NCBI RefSeq assembly: GCF_003711805.1
Contig: NZ_QXCP01000001.1
Span: 174,584-238,583 of the forward strand
Length of the DNA: 64,000 bases
Direction: 5' to 3'
Source of the DNA: Brachybacterium sp. EE-P12
GTDB taxonomy: Bacteria > Actinomycetota > Actinomycetes > Actinomycetales > Dermabacteraceae
Shown: positions 51,380 to 60,472 of the stretch, one piece after another
Position numbering within the stretch: the stretch's first letter is position 1
Layout of the letters: each line of letters begins with the position of its first letter
The notes under the pieces: model-generated
The model's input: the letters and a program-made list of their open reading frames with translations, nothing else
The model's database searches: none
Told to the model about the DNA's origin: nothing
Program-made: the position numbers and the translations under genes

Positions 51380-52555
51380 TCACCCCTGCGCGACGGCCTC
51401 CCAGCTGCGCGAGGCGGCGGACCTCACGATCGCCTCGCACACCTCGGCCGCGGCGAGCCCGTCCTCCGCGCTCGGCGCGAGGGAGGTGCCGTGCACCGCG
51501 TCGGAGAGAAAGGCGGCGGCCTCGATGGTCTTGAGGTCGTCGAAGCTCATCGGGATGCCGGGACCGGGCTGGAAGCGGGCGTACTCGCCGTGGCCGGGGC
51601 CGGCGAGCACGGTGGTGTAGCCGTGCTCGGTGCCGCCCTCGCCGAGCATCACCTCGAACTCGTTCATGCGGGTGAAGGACCAGCGGGCCGAGCCCTCGGT
51701 GCCGAACACCTCGAGCGCGTAGTCGCTGCGGTGGCCGCGGGCGACGCGGGAGGACTCCAGCGTCGCGTGCGCCCCGCCGTCGAGCCTCGCCAGCGCCGCG
51801 ACCCAGTCCTCGTTCTCCACCGCGCCGCGCTCCTCGCTCACGGCGACCGCGCCGTGGCCGACCCCCGCACCGAGCGGCAGGGGACGCTCGGGGATGAACG
51901 TGTCGGTGGTCGCGGAGACCTCGGCGATGCGCTGCCCGGTGACGTGCTGGACCAGGTCCGCGCCGTGGGAGAGCAGATCGCCGATCACGCCGCTGCCGCC
52001 CTTGGAGCGGTCGTAGCGCCAGGTCAGCGGACCGTCGGGGGAGGAGGCATAGTCGGCGATCAGCCAGCAGCGCACGTTCGTGATGCGGCCCAGTCGCCCG
52101 GAGGCGACCAGCTCGCGCAGGTGCGCGATCGCCGGGGCGTGGCGGTAGTTGAAGCCCACCGCCGTCGCGATCCCCGCGCCGTCCCTCGCCGCGGCGGCGG
52201 CGTCGCGGATCTCGCGGGACTGCCCGGCATCGACGCCCATCGGCTTCTCGATCCAGAACGGCTTCCCGGCCGCGGCCGCCGCGAGCGCGAAGTCGCGGTG
52301 CAGGAAGTTCGGGGAGCAGATCGAGACCGCCTCCACCTCCGGATCGGCGAGGACCTCGTCGATCGAGGCGACGGCCTTCTCGAACCCGAACTGCTCGCGC
52401 GCGGCGACCTGGTTCTCCTCGAGAGGATCCGCGGCGACGACGAGCCGCGGTCGGATCCCGAGCTCGGGGAAGCGGGAGGGGATCCGCTGGTAGGACGAGG
52501 CGTGCAGGCGCCCCATCCAGCCCAGGCTCACCACGCCGATGCCGATGTCACGCAT
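51380..52555 (-). CDS. Gfo/Idh/MocA-family dehydrogenase, inositol-dehydrogenase-like
   Basis: This 391-residue NAD(P)-dependent oxidoreductase has a Rossmann start (GIGVVSLGWMGRLHASSY), the family EKP motif in FWIEKPMGVDAG, and GGSGVIGDLLSHGADLVQHV for the active-site His region. The ATG follows GGAGGAGACGAC. It is the last gene of the iolD-iolA-iolE-iolH run. Family members oxidise myo-, scyllo- or D-chiro-inositol; which isomer cannot be told. A second family member at 60473 suggests two inositol or inosose specificities. Confidence 0.85.
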   Translation of the reverse strand: MRDIGIGVVSLGWMGRLHASSYQRIPSRFPELGIRPRLVVAADPLEENQVAAREQFGFEKAVASIDEVLADPEVEAVSICSPNFLHRDFALAAAAAGKPFWIEKPMGVDAGQSREIRDAAAAARDGAGIATAVGFNYRHAPAIAHLRELVASGRLGRITNVRCWLIADYASSPDGPLTWRYDRSKGGSGVIGDLLSHGADLVQHVTGQRIAEVSATTDTFIPERPLPLGAGVGHGAVAVSEERGAVENEDWVAALARLDGGAHATLESSRVARGHRSDYALEVFGTEGSARWSFTRMNEFEVMLGEGGTEHGYTTVLAGPGHGEYARFQPGPGIPMSFDDLKTIEAAAFLSDAVHGTSLAPSAEDGLAAAEVCEAIVRSAASRSWEAVAQG

Positions 52556-52595
52556 GTCGTCTCCTCCTTGAGTCCTGGGGTCCGCGGAGCGCGGC

Positions 52596-53465
52596 TCAGC
52601 CGGCGCCGAGCTCCTTCTGGATCCGCTCGCGCATCCGCACGTTGATCGCGTCGGCCTCCTCCTCCCAGCCGAACACGCACACGGACACGGGCCCGTCGTA
52701 CTCGCGCTCGCGCAGGTAGGCGAAGGCGGCGTCCCAGTCGATCTCGCCGTTGCCGATCTCGTTGTGCTGGTGGATGCGGGCGTCGACCCCGGGCGGGTTG
52801 ATGATGTAGCGGTTGCCGACGTTCGCGGTGTGGTCGAAGACGTCCGCGATGTGCAGGTGCTTCAGGCGGTCCCCGGCGTAGTCCATCATCTCGCGAACAT
52901 CCCGGGCGCCCTGGCCTAGGTGGTACGCGTGCGGGAAGCAGAACTCGTAGTTCAGCCAGTCGCGGTCCACGCCGCGGATGATCTGCACGGCCCGGTCGTT
53001 CTCCTCGACGAAGTCGTAGGGGTGCGCCTCGATCGTGCACTCGAGCCCGTACTTCTCGAAGACGGGCACCAGCTCCTCCATCGACTTGTAGAACTGGCCC
53101 TCGCTCTGCCGGGGACGGTTCGGGTCCCCGGAGAACTCGGTCGCGATCAGCGGCACCTCGAGCGCGTCGGCGATCTCCAGCAGCCGCTTCCAGTTGCGCA
53201 CCTGCGCCTGGCGCTCCTGCTCGTCGGGGCTCGCCCAGTCGAAGACGGGGTTCATGGTCCAGATCTTCACCCCGGTGTCCTTCATCGCCTGCTTGACCTC
53301 GGCGATCTGGTGACGGTCGACCTTGGGGTAGTGGTGCCACTCGTGGAAGTCGGCGCGGGGCGAGAGCTCGAGGTACTCGTAGCCCAGCTCGGCCGCCTTC
53401 GCGAGCTCGCCGGCGACGCTGAGATGCGGGTGGTACATGGACGGGTCCAGCAGGATCTTGACCAT
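52596..53465 (-). CDS. iolH: Inositol catabolism TIM-barrel protein IolH
   Basis: This 289-residue xylose-isomerase-like barrel matches the IolH pattern: LGYEYLELSPRADF, EFSGDPNRP, SMEELVPVFEKYGLECTIEAHPYDFVE, FPHAYHLG, HIADVFDHTAN, and HQHNEIGNGEIDWD. The ATG follows GAGAGGAGACC. It sits 13 bp after the IolE-like gene. Its reaction is not established in the family; sugar isomerase or epimerase activity is assumed. It co-occurs with inositol genes in actinobacteria and rhizobia. Confidence 0.8.
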   Translation of the reverse strand: MVKILLDPSMYHPHLSVAGELAKAAELGYEYLELSPRADFHEWHHYPKVDRHQIAEVKQAMKDTGVKIWTMNPVFDWASPDEQERQAQVRNWKRLLEIADALEVPLIATEFSGDPNRPRQSEGQFYKSMEELVPVFEKYGLECTIEAHPYDFVEENDRAVQIIRGVDRDWLNYEFCFPHAYHLGQGARDVREMMDYAGDRLKHLHIADVFDHTANVGNRYIINPPGVDARIHQHNEIGNGEIDWDAAFAYLREREYDGPVSVCVFGWEEEADAINVRMRERIQKELGAG

Positions 53466-53478
53466 CAGAGGTCTCCTC

Positions 53479-54411
53479 TCACTTCACGCCCAGGCCGCAC
53501 TCGGCCAGGAACTCACGGGTGGCGATCGCGTTGGGCAGCGGGAGCGCCGGGTCGCAGGGGTAGAGGTCCTGCTCGCAGATCACGTACAGCTCCTTGTCGA
53601 GCGTGGTGAGCTTCGCGACCAGGTCCTTCATGTCGGGCAGGCCCGCGGGCGGACGCACCGAGGCACCCTTGGCGACGGCCTCCCCGAACGGCCAGTCCTT
53701 CTCGTGCGCCTCGCGGGTGAGATCCGGGTCGAAGGCCTTGATGTGCACGTACCCGATCCGCTCCGGGTACTCGTCGATCATCGTCACCGGGTCCCCGCCG
53801 CCGTAGATGATGTGCCCGGTGTCCAGGCAGAACGAGACCAGCTCCGGATCGGTCGCCTCGAACACGCGGGCGATCTCCTCCGGGGTCTCGATGTGGGAGT
53901 CACCGTGGGGGTGCAGCACCATCGTGAGGCCGTAGTCCTCCTTGAGCAGCCTCCCCAGCCGGTTCGCGTTCTCGACGTACAGCCGCCACGCGTCCCCGGT
54001 CAGCTCGCGCTCGTCGGTGAACTCCCAGGTCTTGTCGTCGCGGTAGAGCGGAGGCAGGTGCACCATGTACTCCGCGCCGACGGCCGCGTGGGTCTCGGCG
54101 ATCGCGCGGAAGGTCCGCTCGGTCTCCGCCCAGGCCTCCTCCTTGTGCAGGATCCCCCAGCCGGTGCCGGCCACGACGCGGAAGCCGTGCTCGTCCATGA
54201 CGGACTGCAGCTCCTTCGCGTCCTTCGGGAAGTAGCCCCACGGCCCGGTCTCCATCACGGAGAAGCCGGCCTCGGCCATCTCGCCGAGCGCGGTGCGCCA
54301 GGGGATCTGCTTCTCGTCCTCGGGGAACCACACGCCCCACTGGTCCGGGCACACGCCGATGGTGAGCTTGTCGAACGGCGCCTCGGGGTTGCGCGAGCGG
54401 TCGGTGTTCAT
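53479..54411 (-). CDS. IolE-like inosose dehydratase
   Basis: This 310-residue TIM-barrel protein has WGVWFPEDEKQIPW near residue 25, LDTGHIIYGGGDPV near 200, HIKAFDP and VICEQDLYP near the end, like the metal-site segments of IolE. The ATG at 54411 follows GAAGGAGACACC. IolE dehydrates scyllo-inosose to the diketone used by IolD. Its place between iolA and iolH supports that role, though family neighbours with other functions exist. It is preceded by a hairpin after iolA, which may lower its expression relative to iolD/A. Confidence 0.7.
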   Translation of the reverse strand: MNTDRSRNPEAPFDKLTIGVCPDQWGVWFPEDEKQIPWRTALGEMAEAGFSVMETGPWGYFPKDAKELQSVMDEHGFRVVAGTGWGILHKEEAWAETERTFRAIAETHAAVGAEYMVHLPPLYRDDKTWEFTDERELTGDAWRLYVENANRLGRLLKEDYGLTMVLHPHGDSHIETPEEIARVFEATDPELVSFCLDTGHIIYGGGDPVTMIDEYPERIGYVHIKAFDPDLTREAHEKDWPFGEAVAKGASVRPPAGLPDMKDLVAKLTTLDKELYVICEQDLYPCDPALPLPNAIATREFLAECGLGVK

Positions 54412-54505
54412 GGTGTCTCCTTCGACGAGGGGCGTGGCGAGGGGCCGGGACCCGGGATCCGGACGGGCAGTCGGGCGGGTCCGCGAGCGGGGTCAGTCTG
54501 ACGGA

Positions 54506-54554
54506 TGCGTCGTTCTCAGCCGCCTCCGGCCCGGAAGCGGCTGAGAACGACGCA
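54506..54554. terminator. Long stem-loop after iolA
   Basis: Arms start TGCGTCGTTCTCAGCCG and end CGGCTGAGAACGACGCA, giving 24 pairs with one mismatch and almost no loop. It lies 28 bp past the iolA stop and about 95 bp before iolE. The core matches the stem at 445-495, so they may be members of one repeat family. Confidence 0.6.
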
Positions 54555-54581
54555 ACGGTGGCCCGATGCGGGCCGACGAGC

Positions 54582-56078
54582 TCAGTCGTGCGTCGGGAAG
54601 CTCATCGAGGACTCGACGGTCTCGTTCTGCGAGGGCCAGCGGGTGGTGACGGCCTTCTGGCGGGTGTAGAAGCCGACGCCCTCCGGGCCGTGGGCGTGGT
54701 GCTCGCCGAACAGGGAGTCCTTCCAGCCGCCGAAGGAGTAATAGCCCACCGGGGTCGGGATCGGGACGTTGATGCCGATCATGCCCACCTGGATCTCGTC
54801 CTCGAAGCGGCGCGCGTAGTGGCCGGAGTCGGTGAAGATCGCGGTGCCGTTGCCGAACGGGGAGGAGTTCACGAGCTCCACGGCCTCGTCGAAGTTGTTC
54901 ACGTGCATCACCACGAGCACCGGGCCGAAGACCTCCTCGGTGTAGGTGGGATGGTCGGCGGCGAGATCGGTGATGACCGTCGGCCCCACGAAGTTGCCGT
55001 TCTCGTGTCCCTCGACCACGAGCCCCCGGCCGTCGACCACGATCGTGGCCCCGGCGGCCTCGGCCTCGTCGGTCATGCGGATCACGCGCGCCTTCGCATC
55101 GGGCGTGATCACCGGCGGCATGTCGGTCTCGGGGTTCGCGCCCGGGCCGACGACGAGCTTCTCGGCCTCGGCCTTGATCGCCTCGAGGAACGCCTCGTGC
55201 GCATCGCCGACGGTCACGGCGACCGGGACGGCCATGCAGCGCTCGCCGGCGGAGCCGAAGGCGCCCGAGGCGACCTGGCTCGCGGCGAACTCGATGTTCG
55301 CATCCGGCATCACGACCGCGTGGTTGTTCGCGCCGCCGAGGGCCTGGACCCGCTTGCCGGCGGCGGAGGCGGTCTGGTGGACGTGCTTCGCGATCGGGGT
55401 GGAGCCGACGAAGGACACTCCGGAGATCCCGTCGTGCGTGCACAGCGCGTCGACGACGCTCTTGCCGCCGTGGACCACCTGGAAGACGCCGTCGGGCAGG
55501 CCGGCCTCCCGGTAGAGGCGGGCGACGATGTTCGAGGCGGAGGGGTCGCGCTCGGAGGGCTTGAGGATGAAGGCGTTGCCGGTCCCGATCGCGATCGGGT
55601 GCATCCAGAAGGGCACCATCGCCGGGAAGTTGAACGGTGTGATCCCGGCGACGACGCCCAGCGGCTGGCGCAGGGTGTGCGCGTCCACGCCGGTGGAGAC
55701 GTTCTGGGAGAAGCCGCCCTTGAGGTCCTGGGTGATGGAGGTGGCGAACTCGAGGGTCTCCAGGCCGCGGGCGATCTCGCCCTTCGCGTCGCCCAGGGTC
55801 TTGCCGTGCTCGCGGGTGATGACCTCGGCGATCTCGTCGGTCGCGGCGATCACCAGCTCCCGCATGCGGTAGAGGATCTGGGTGCGCTTGGCGAGGGAGA
55901 CCTGCTGCCACTGCTTCTGTGCGGCGACGGCGACCTGCACGGCGCGGTCGACGGTGGAGGCGTCGCCGAGCTGCAGCGTGCCGACCTCCTCGCCGGTGGC
56001 GGGGTTCATGATCGGCTGGGTGGAGCCGGTGCCGACGACCTCCTGGCCGTCGATGACGTGGCTGATGTCGTATCCCAT
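54582..56078 (-). CDS. iolA: Methylmalonate/malonate-semialdehyde dehydrogenase (CoA-acylating)
   Basis: This 498-residue aldehyde dehydrogenase has GVVAGITPFNFPAMVPFWMHP, SGVSFVGSTPIAKHV, the catalytic Cys in SAGERCMAVPVAV (about Cys281), and GMIGINVPIPTPVGYYSFGGWKDS. These are hallmarks of the MmsA/IolA CoA-dependent group. The ATG follows GAGGAGAACC. It converts malonate semialdehyde, the last inositol intermediate, to acetyl-CoA and CO2. It follows iolD by 52 bp. Confidence 0.93.
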   Translation of the reverse strand: MGYDISHVIDGQEVVGTGSTQPIMNPATGEEVGTLQLGDASTVDRAVQVAVAAQKQWQQVSLAKRTQILYRMRELVIAATDEIAEVITREHGKTLGDAKGEIARGLETLEFATSITQDLKGGFSQNVSTGVDAHTLRQPLGVVAGITPFNFPAMVPFWMHPIAIGTGNAFILKPSERDPSASNIVARLYREAGLPDGVFQVVHGGKSVVDALCTHDGISGVSFVGSTPIAKHVHQTASAAGKRVQALGGANNHAVVMPDANIEFAASQVASGAFGSAGERCMAVPVAVTVGDAHEAFLEAIKAEAEKLVVGPGANPETDMPPVITPDAKARVIRMTDEAEAAGATIVVDGRGLVVEGHENGNFVGPTVITDLAADHPTYTEEVFGPVLVVMHVNNFDEAVELVNSSPFGNGTAIFTDSGHYARRFEDEIQVGMIGINVPIPTPVGYYSFGGWKDSLFGEHHAHGPEGVGFYTRQKAVTTRWPSQNETVESSMSFPTHD

Positions 56079-56130
56079 GGGGTTCTCCTCGGGGTGTTGC
56101 GGGTCTGGGGGCTGGTGGGGCGCGGGCGGA

Positions 56131-58110
56131 TCAGTCCGCCGGGCGGAGGTAGTGGCGCTGCGGGGCGAGGTCCTGCTCGTACTGGGCTCGCGCCTGCTGG
56201 GTGGACTCGAGGCGGGAGACGGCGCTGACCGGCACGTCCCACCAGCCGATCCCGGGCGGGTTCGGGCCGTACAGGTTCGTGTTGACCACGATCGCGGTCG
56301 CCTCGGTGGAGGCCTCCGCCCGCCGGTACGCCTCGCGGAAGTCGGCGGTGCTGGAGACCTCCTGCACCTCGAGGCCGTAGGAGCGGATGTTCGCGGGGAT
56401 GTCGAAGGGCAGCTTCTCGCCGTCGAGCATCCCGCTCTTCTCGTCGCGCATGCGGTACTTGGTGCCGAAGCGCTGGGAGCCGTGGGACTCCGAGAGCGAG
56501 CCGATCGAGGACCAGCCGTGGTTCTGCAGGATCACGAGGATGACCTTGATGCGCTCGGCGACGATCGTGGCGATCTCCTGCGGCGCCATCTGGAAGGTGC
56601 CGTCGCCGATGATCGCGACGACCTCCGCATCGGGCGCGGCCATCTTCGCGCCGAGCGATGCGGGCAGCTCGTAGCCCATGCAGGAGTAGCCGTACTCGAG
56701 GTGGTACTGCTGCGGGGAGCGGGCCTTCCACAGCGCCTGCAGGTCGCCGGGCATGGAGCCGGCGGCGTTGATGACGATGTCCTCGTCGCCCATCAGCTCG
56801 TTCAGCGCCCCGAAGATCTCGGTCTGGGCTGGCAGCTCCTGGTCGTGCGGGGCGAAGCAGGGCTCGACAAGCTCCTCCCACTGTGCGCGCAGCTCGCGGG
56901 CGCGCTCGCCGTGCTCGGCCGGGGCCTGCCAGCCCTCGAGCCCGGCCTGCAGCGCGCCGAGGCCCTCGCGGGCGTCGGCCACCAGCATGGTCGCGGCGTG
57001 CTTCGCGGCGTCGAAGGCCTTGACGTTGAGGTTCACGAAGCGCACGTCGGGGTTGCGGAAGGCGGTGTGGGAGGCGGTGGTGAAGTCGGTGTAGCGGGTG
57101 CCCACGCCGATCACCACGTCGGCCTCCGCGGCGAGGGTGTTCGCCGCGTCGTTGCCGGTCGCGCCGACGCCGCCGATGCACAGTGGATGGTCGGCGCTCA
57201 GCGCACCCTTGCCGGCCTGGGTGTCGAGCACCGGGATGCCGGTCGCGTCGGTGAAGGCCGCGAGCGCCTCGCTCGCCTCGGAGTAGACCGCGCCGCCGCC
57301 GGCGATGACGACGGGGCGCTTCGCGCCGCGGATCACCTCGAGCGCGCGGTCCAGCGCCGCGGGCTCGGGCACGGGGCGGCCGACGTGCCAGGTGCGCTCG
57401 GCGAACAGCTCCAGCGGCCAGTCGTGCGCCTCGGCCTGCACGTCCTGGGGGAGGCAGATCGTCACGGCGCCGGTCTCGGCGGGGTCGGTGAGCACGCGCA
57501 TCGCGGCCAGCAGCGAGGGGATCAGCTGCTCGGGACGCCAGATGCGGTCGAAGTAGCGGCTGACGGGGCGGAACGCGTCGTTGACGGTGACGTCCATGGC
57601 CCGCTCGTCCTCGAGCTGCTGCAGCACCGGGTCCACGGCGCGGTTGGCGAAGACGTCGCTGGGCAGGATCAGCACCGGGATCCGGTCGATGGTCGCCAGC
57701 GCCGCGCCCGTGACCATGTTGGTCGAGCCCGGGCCGATAGAGGCAGTGCACGCCATGGCCTGCAGGCGGTTCCTCGTGCGCGCGTAGGCGACCGCCGTGT
57801 GGACCATGTTCTGCTCGTTGCGGGCCTGGTAGTAGGGCATCTCCGCCTCAGCGGGGACGGCGGGCTCGGCGGGGCTGCCGCCCTCGGCCGGGGCCGGGTC
57901 GAGCGCGTTCTGCAGGAGCGCCTGGCCCACGCCCGCGACGTTGCCGTGGCCGAAGATGCCGAAGGCACCGGGGATCAGGCGCTGCCGCACGCCGTCGCGC
58001 TCGCTGTGCTGGGCGGCGAGGAAGCGCACCAGGGCCTGGGCGACGGTGAGCCGGATCGTGCCGGCAGGGGCCGATGTCGTGCCGGCGGGGGCCGAAGGGG
58101 TCTCGCTCAT
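56131..58110 (-). CDS. iolD: 3D-(3,5/4)-trihydroxycyclohexane-1,2-dione hydrolase
   Basis: This 659-residue thiamine-diphosphate enzyme has IPGAFGIFGHGNVAGVGQAL at the start, the Glu region in YYQARNEQNMVHTAVAYA, and the TPP-Mg motif GDGTFQMAPQEIATIV...NHGWSSIG. ATG at 58110 follows CGGAGGC. It opens the inositol-derived ring to 5-deoxy-glucuronate. An Ala/Glu/Pro-rich insert near residues 68-85 is unusual. It is the first gene of the minus-strand operon, with the operator-bearing gap upstream. Confidence 0.93.
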   Translation of the reverse strand: MSETPSAPAGTTSAPAGTIRLTVAQALVRFLAAQHSERDGVRQRLIPGAFGIFGHGNVAGVGQALLQNALDPAPAEGGSPAEPAVPAEAEMPYYQARNEQNMVHTAVAYARTRNRLQAMACTASIGPGSTNMVTGAALATIDRIPVLILPSDVFANRAVDPVLQQLEDERAMDVTVNDAFRPVSRYFDRIWRPEQLIPSLLAAMRVLTDPAETGAVTICLPQDVQAEAHDWPLELFAERTWHVGRPVPEPAALDRALEVIRGAKRPVVIAGGGAVYSEASEALAAFTDATGIPVLDTQAGKGALSADHPLCIGGVGATGNDAANTLAAEADVVIGVGTRYTDFTTASHTAFRNPDVRFVNLNVKAFDAAKHAATMLVADAREGLGALQAGLEGWQAPAEHGERARELRAQWEELVEPCFAPHDQELPAQTEIFGALNELMGDEDIVINAAGSMPGDLQALWKARSPQQYHLEYGYSCMGYELPASLGAKMAAPDAEVVAIIGDGTFQMAPQEIATIVAERIKVILVILQNHGWSSIGSLSESHGSQRFGTKYRMRDEKSGMLDGEKLPFDIPANIRSYGLEVQEVSSTADFREAYRRAEASTEATAIVVNTNLYGPNPPGIGWWDVPVSAVSRLESTQQARAQYEQDLAPQRHYLRPAD

Positions 58111-58657
58111 GCTGCCTCCGTGATGCTGGCCCGCCGCGCAGGGGCGGGGAAATCGGACCCGCCGAGCTCGCCGGCGGGGGATCGGTGTCACCGTCGGGGC
58201 CGATGCGGCACTCGACGGTGAGCTCGTAGGACAAGCATGGCCCGAGACGCCGACCCTGTCAACACTTTGTCAAGACAAGAATGTCGATCGTATCGAATCG
58301 CGTTCCCGCAGGTCGGCACGCCGGAGTGTCGAGAACGCGGGGACATCAGCCCTTCCCGGGGCCAGGATCCTGTGTTAGCTTCCCTACTCGTCAGCATCAT
58401 CCCGTCGAAAAGACAGGACAATCAGGACTCGCTGTCGCTCCCCCATCCTGACATGACCGGCCGGGCGGGGCCCGGGCCGTCGGTCCCGCGGCTCCGAGCC
58501 GTCGGCCCGCCGGACCAGCACCACCGGTCGGGCAGGCCCCGCACCGTCGACCGGACCGCAGGAGGAGCGACGCGCACCACGCAGCACAACGCAGGCGGTG
58601 CCCCGGCACCGCGCACCGACGCCCCGAGGCGCCGGCCTCAGGTTCCAAGGAGGGGAC
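58111..58657. promoter_or_regulatory. Divergent iolD/transporter promoter region with IolR-like operator
   Basis: These 547 bp hold the palindrome TTGTCAAGACAA (58267-58278), about 157 bp before iolD. A related TTTGTATGGACAAA lies at 63504-63517 before iolC. GTGTTAGCT near 58372 could be a -10 for the transporter. I see no protein-like frame; the very GC-rich 58440-58620 stretch looks like a leader. Confidence 0.5.
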
Positions 58658-60268
58658 ATGAGCCTCACCCCGCCGCAGTCCACCGAGAAGATCCGCGCGC
58701 TGGTCGCACGGACCCCCGCCTCCGGGAAGAAGCGGTCCATCGGCTTCCTCGCCGTCGTCGCCTGCCTCGGCGGGTTCCTCTTCGGCTACGACACCGGCGT
58801 CATCTCCGGCGCGCTGCCCTACATGCACATGCCCGCCGAGGCGGGCGGGCTGGGCCTGACCTCCCTCGAGGAGGGGTTGATCGGCGGGTTCCTCCTGTTC
58901 GGCTGCGCCGTCGGCGCCGTGCTCGGCGGGCGCCTGTCCGACAGCTACGGCCGCCGCCACAACATCCTGCTGCTGGCCGTCGTCTTCTTCGTCGGCGCCG
59001 TCGGCTGCGCCCTCGCCCCGAACATCACCGTCATGTACATCGCCCGCTTCGTGCTGGGCCTGGCCGTCGGCGGCGCCTCCACCACCGTGCCCGTCTACCT
59101 CTCCGAGTCCGCGCCCAAGGAGCAGCGCGGCATGCTCGTCGCGGTCGACCAGCTCATGATCGTCACCGGCCAGCTCGCCGCCTTCGCCTTCAACGCGATC
59201 ATAGCCTCGATCCAGGGCGGGCCGACGGCCGTGGTCGAGAACGACCCCTCGGGCGCCCACGAGGCCGGCGCGAGCGTGTCCTGGGACGTGCTCGCCGGGA
59301 TCGCCGGGGTCACGGTCTCCGAGGGCAACGGCCATGCCTGGCGCTTCATGCTCGTGCTCTGCTCGATCCCCGCGATCGCGCTGTGGATCGGGATCCGCCT
59401 GATGCCGGAGTCGGCACGCTGGCACGTGGGTCGCGGCGAGCTCGCCGAGGCCATCGGCTCCCTCAAGCGGCTGCGCATCGAGGGCAGGCACGACGTGGTC
59501 ACCGAGGTCGCCGAGATGGAGGAGGCCCGACGCCTCGACGCGAAGCGGGAGAAGCTCAGCCTCCGCGCCGGGCTCCGGGTGCCGTGGCTGCGCTCGATCA
59601 TCGTCTTCGGCGGCATCTTCGCGATCCTCCAGCAGCTCACCGGCGTGAACACGATGATGTACTACGCGCCGAAGGTGCTGATGGCCGCGGGCTTCGACTC
59701 GCAGGCCTCGATCATCCTCAACGTCTTCACCGGCGTCGCCTCCGTGATCGGCTCCGGCCTGGGTCTGCTCGCGCTGCGCCGCTTCGGCCGACGCCAGGTG
59801 CTGCTGGTGGGCCAGGCGATCCTCACCCTGTCCCTCATCGCGATGACCGCGATCTTCCTGCTCGGCATCAACCCGTACATCGACGTCAGCGGCGCCGTCT
59901 CCGAGGACATCCCCGGCTTCGTCCCCTATCTCGTGGTGGTCGTGATCGTGCTGTTCATGCTCGGCATGCAGTCCGGACCCGGCCCGGTGATGTGGGTGAT
60001 GCTCTCGGAGATCTTCCCGAACTCGATCCGCGGCGCCGCCAACGGCTTCGCGGTGATGATCCTGTGGATCACCAACATGATCGTCACCGTCACCTTCCCC
60101 GTGCTGATCGACGGGATGGGGCCGGTGTTCACCTACGCCCTGTTCGCGGCGATCAACGTCTTCGCCGTCATCTGGTACTTCCTGCGCGTCCCGGAGACGC
60201 GGAAGTTCACCCTCGAGCGCATCGAGTGGGAGTTCCGCGAGGCCGGCGGCGTCATCCGCCTGCGCTGA
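58658..60268 (+). CDS. Sugar-porter MFS transporter, probable myo-inositol importer (IolT-like)
   Basis: This 536-residue major-facilitator protein has 12 spans, FLFGYDTGVISGAL at span 1, GRRHNILL, PVYLSESAPKEQRG, QQLTGVNTMMYYAP and a C-terminal PETRKFTLERIE. The ATG follows AAGGAGGGG. It is about 60 residues longer than usual because of a soluble loop (about residues 188-225) between spans 5 and 6. It diverges from iolD over the IolR-like operator, so inositol is the likely substrate. Confidence 0.88.
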   Translation: MSLTPPQSTEKIRALVARTPASGKKRSIGFLAVVACLGGFLFGYDTGVISGALPYMHMPAEAGGLGLTSLEEGLIGGFLLFGCAVGAVLGGRLSDSYGRRHNILLLAVVFFVGAVGCALAPNITVMYIARFVLGLAVGGASTTVPVYLSESAPKEQRGMLVAVDQLMIVTGQLAAFAFNAIIASIQGGPTAVVENDPSGAHEAGASVSWDVLAGIAGVTVSEGNGHAWRFMLVLCSIPAIALWIGIRLMPESARWHVGRGELAEAIGSLKRLRIEGRHDVVTEVAEMEEARRLDAKREKLSLRAGLRVPWLRSIIVFGGIFAILQQLTGVNTMMYYAPKVLMAAGFDSQASIILNVFTGVASVIGSGLGLLALRRFGRRQVLLVGQAILTLSLIAMTAIFLLGINPYIDVSGAVSEDIPGFVPYLVVVVIVLFMLGMQSGPGPVMWVMLSEIFPNSIRGAANGFAVMILWITNMIVTVTFPVLIDGMGPVFTYALFAAINVFAVIWYFLRVPETRKFTLERIEWEFREAGGVIRLR

Positions 60269-60297
60269 GGGCCGACGGCCCCGCCTGCTGATCCCCA

Positions 60298-60356
60298 CCG
60301 AGTGCTGCATCTGGACCGCTATGGCGGCTCCGCAGCGGTCCAGATGCAGCACTCGG
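60298..60356. terminator. Perfect stem-loop, copy 1 of a 57-bp element
   Basis: A perfect 23-bp stem opens with CGAGTGCTGCATCTGG and closes with CCAGATGCAGCACTCG; the loop starts ATGGCGGC. It is 30 bp past the transporter stop. Copy 2 (63349-63405) has the same arms and nearly the same loop; the pair brackets three genes. Confidence 0.7.
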
Positions 60357-60472
60357 GGGCCCGAGTTCCCGACCGTCCGTCCTGAATGCGACGACCCCGG
60401 CCCTTGGACCCCGCCCCAGACCCCGACCCCTCGACCGTCCCGCACGACCCCACCTCCCGAGAGGACCGCGCC

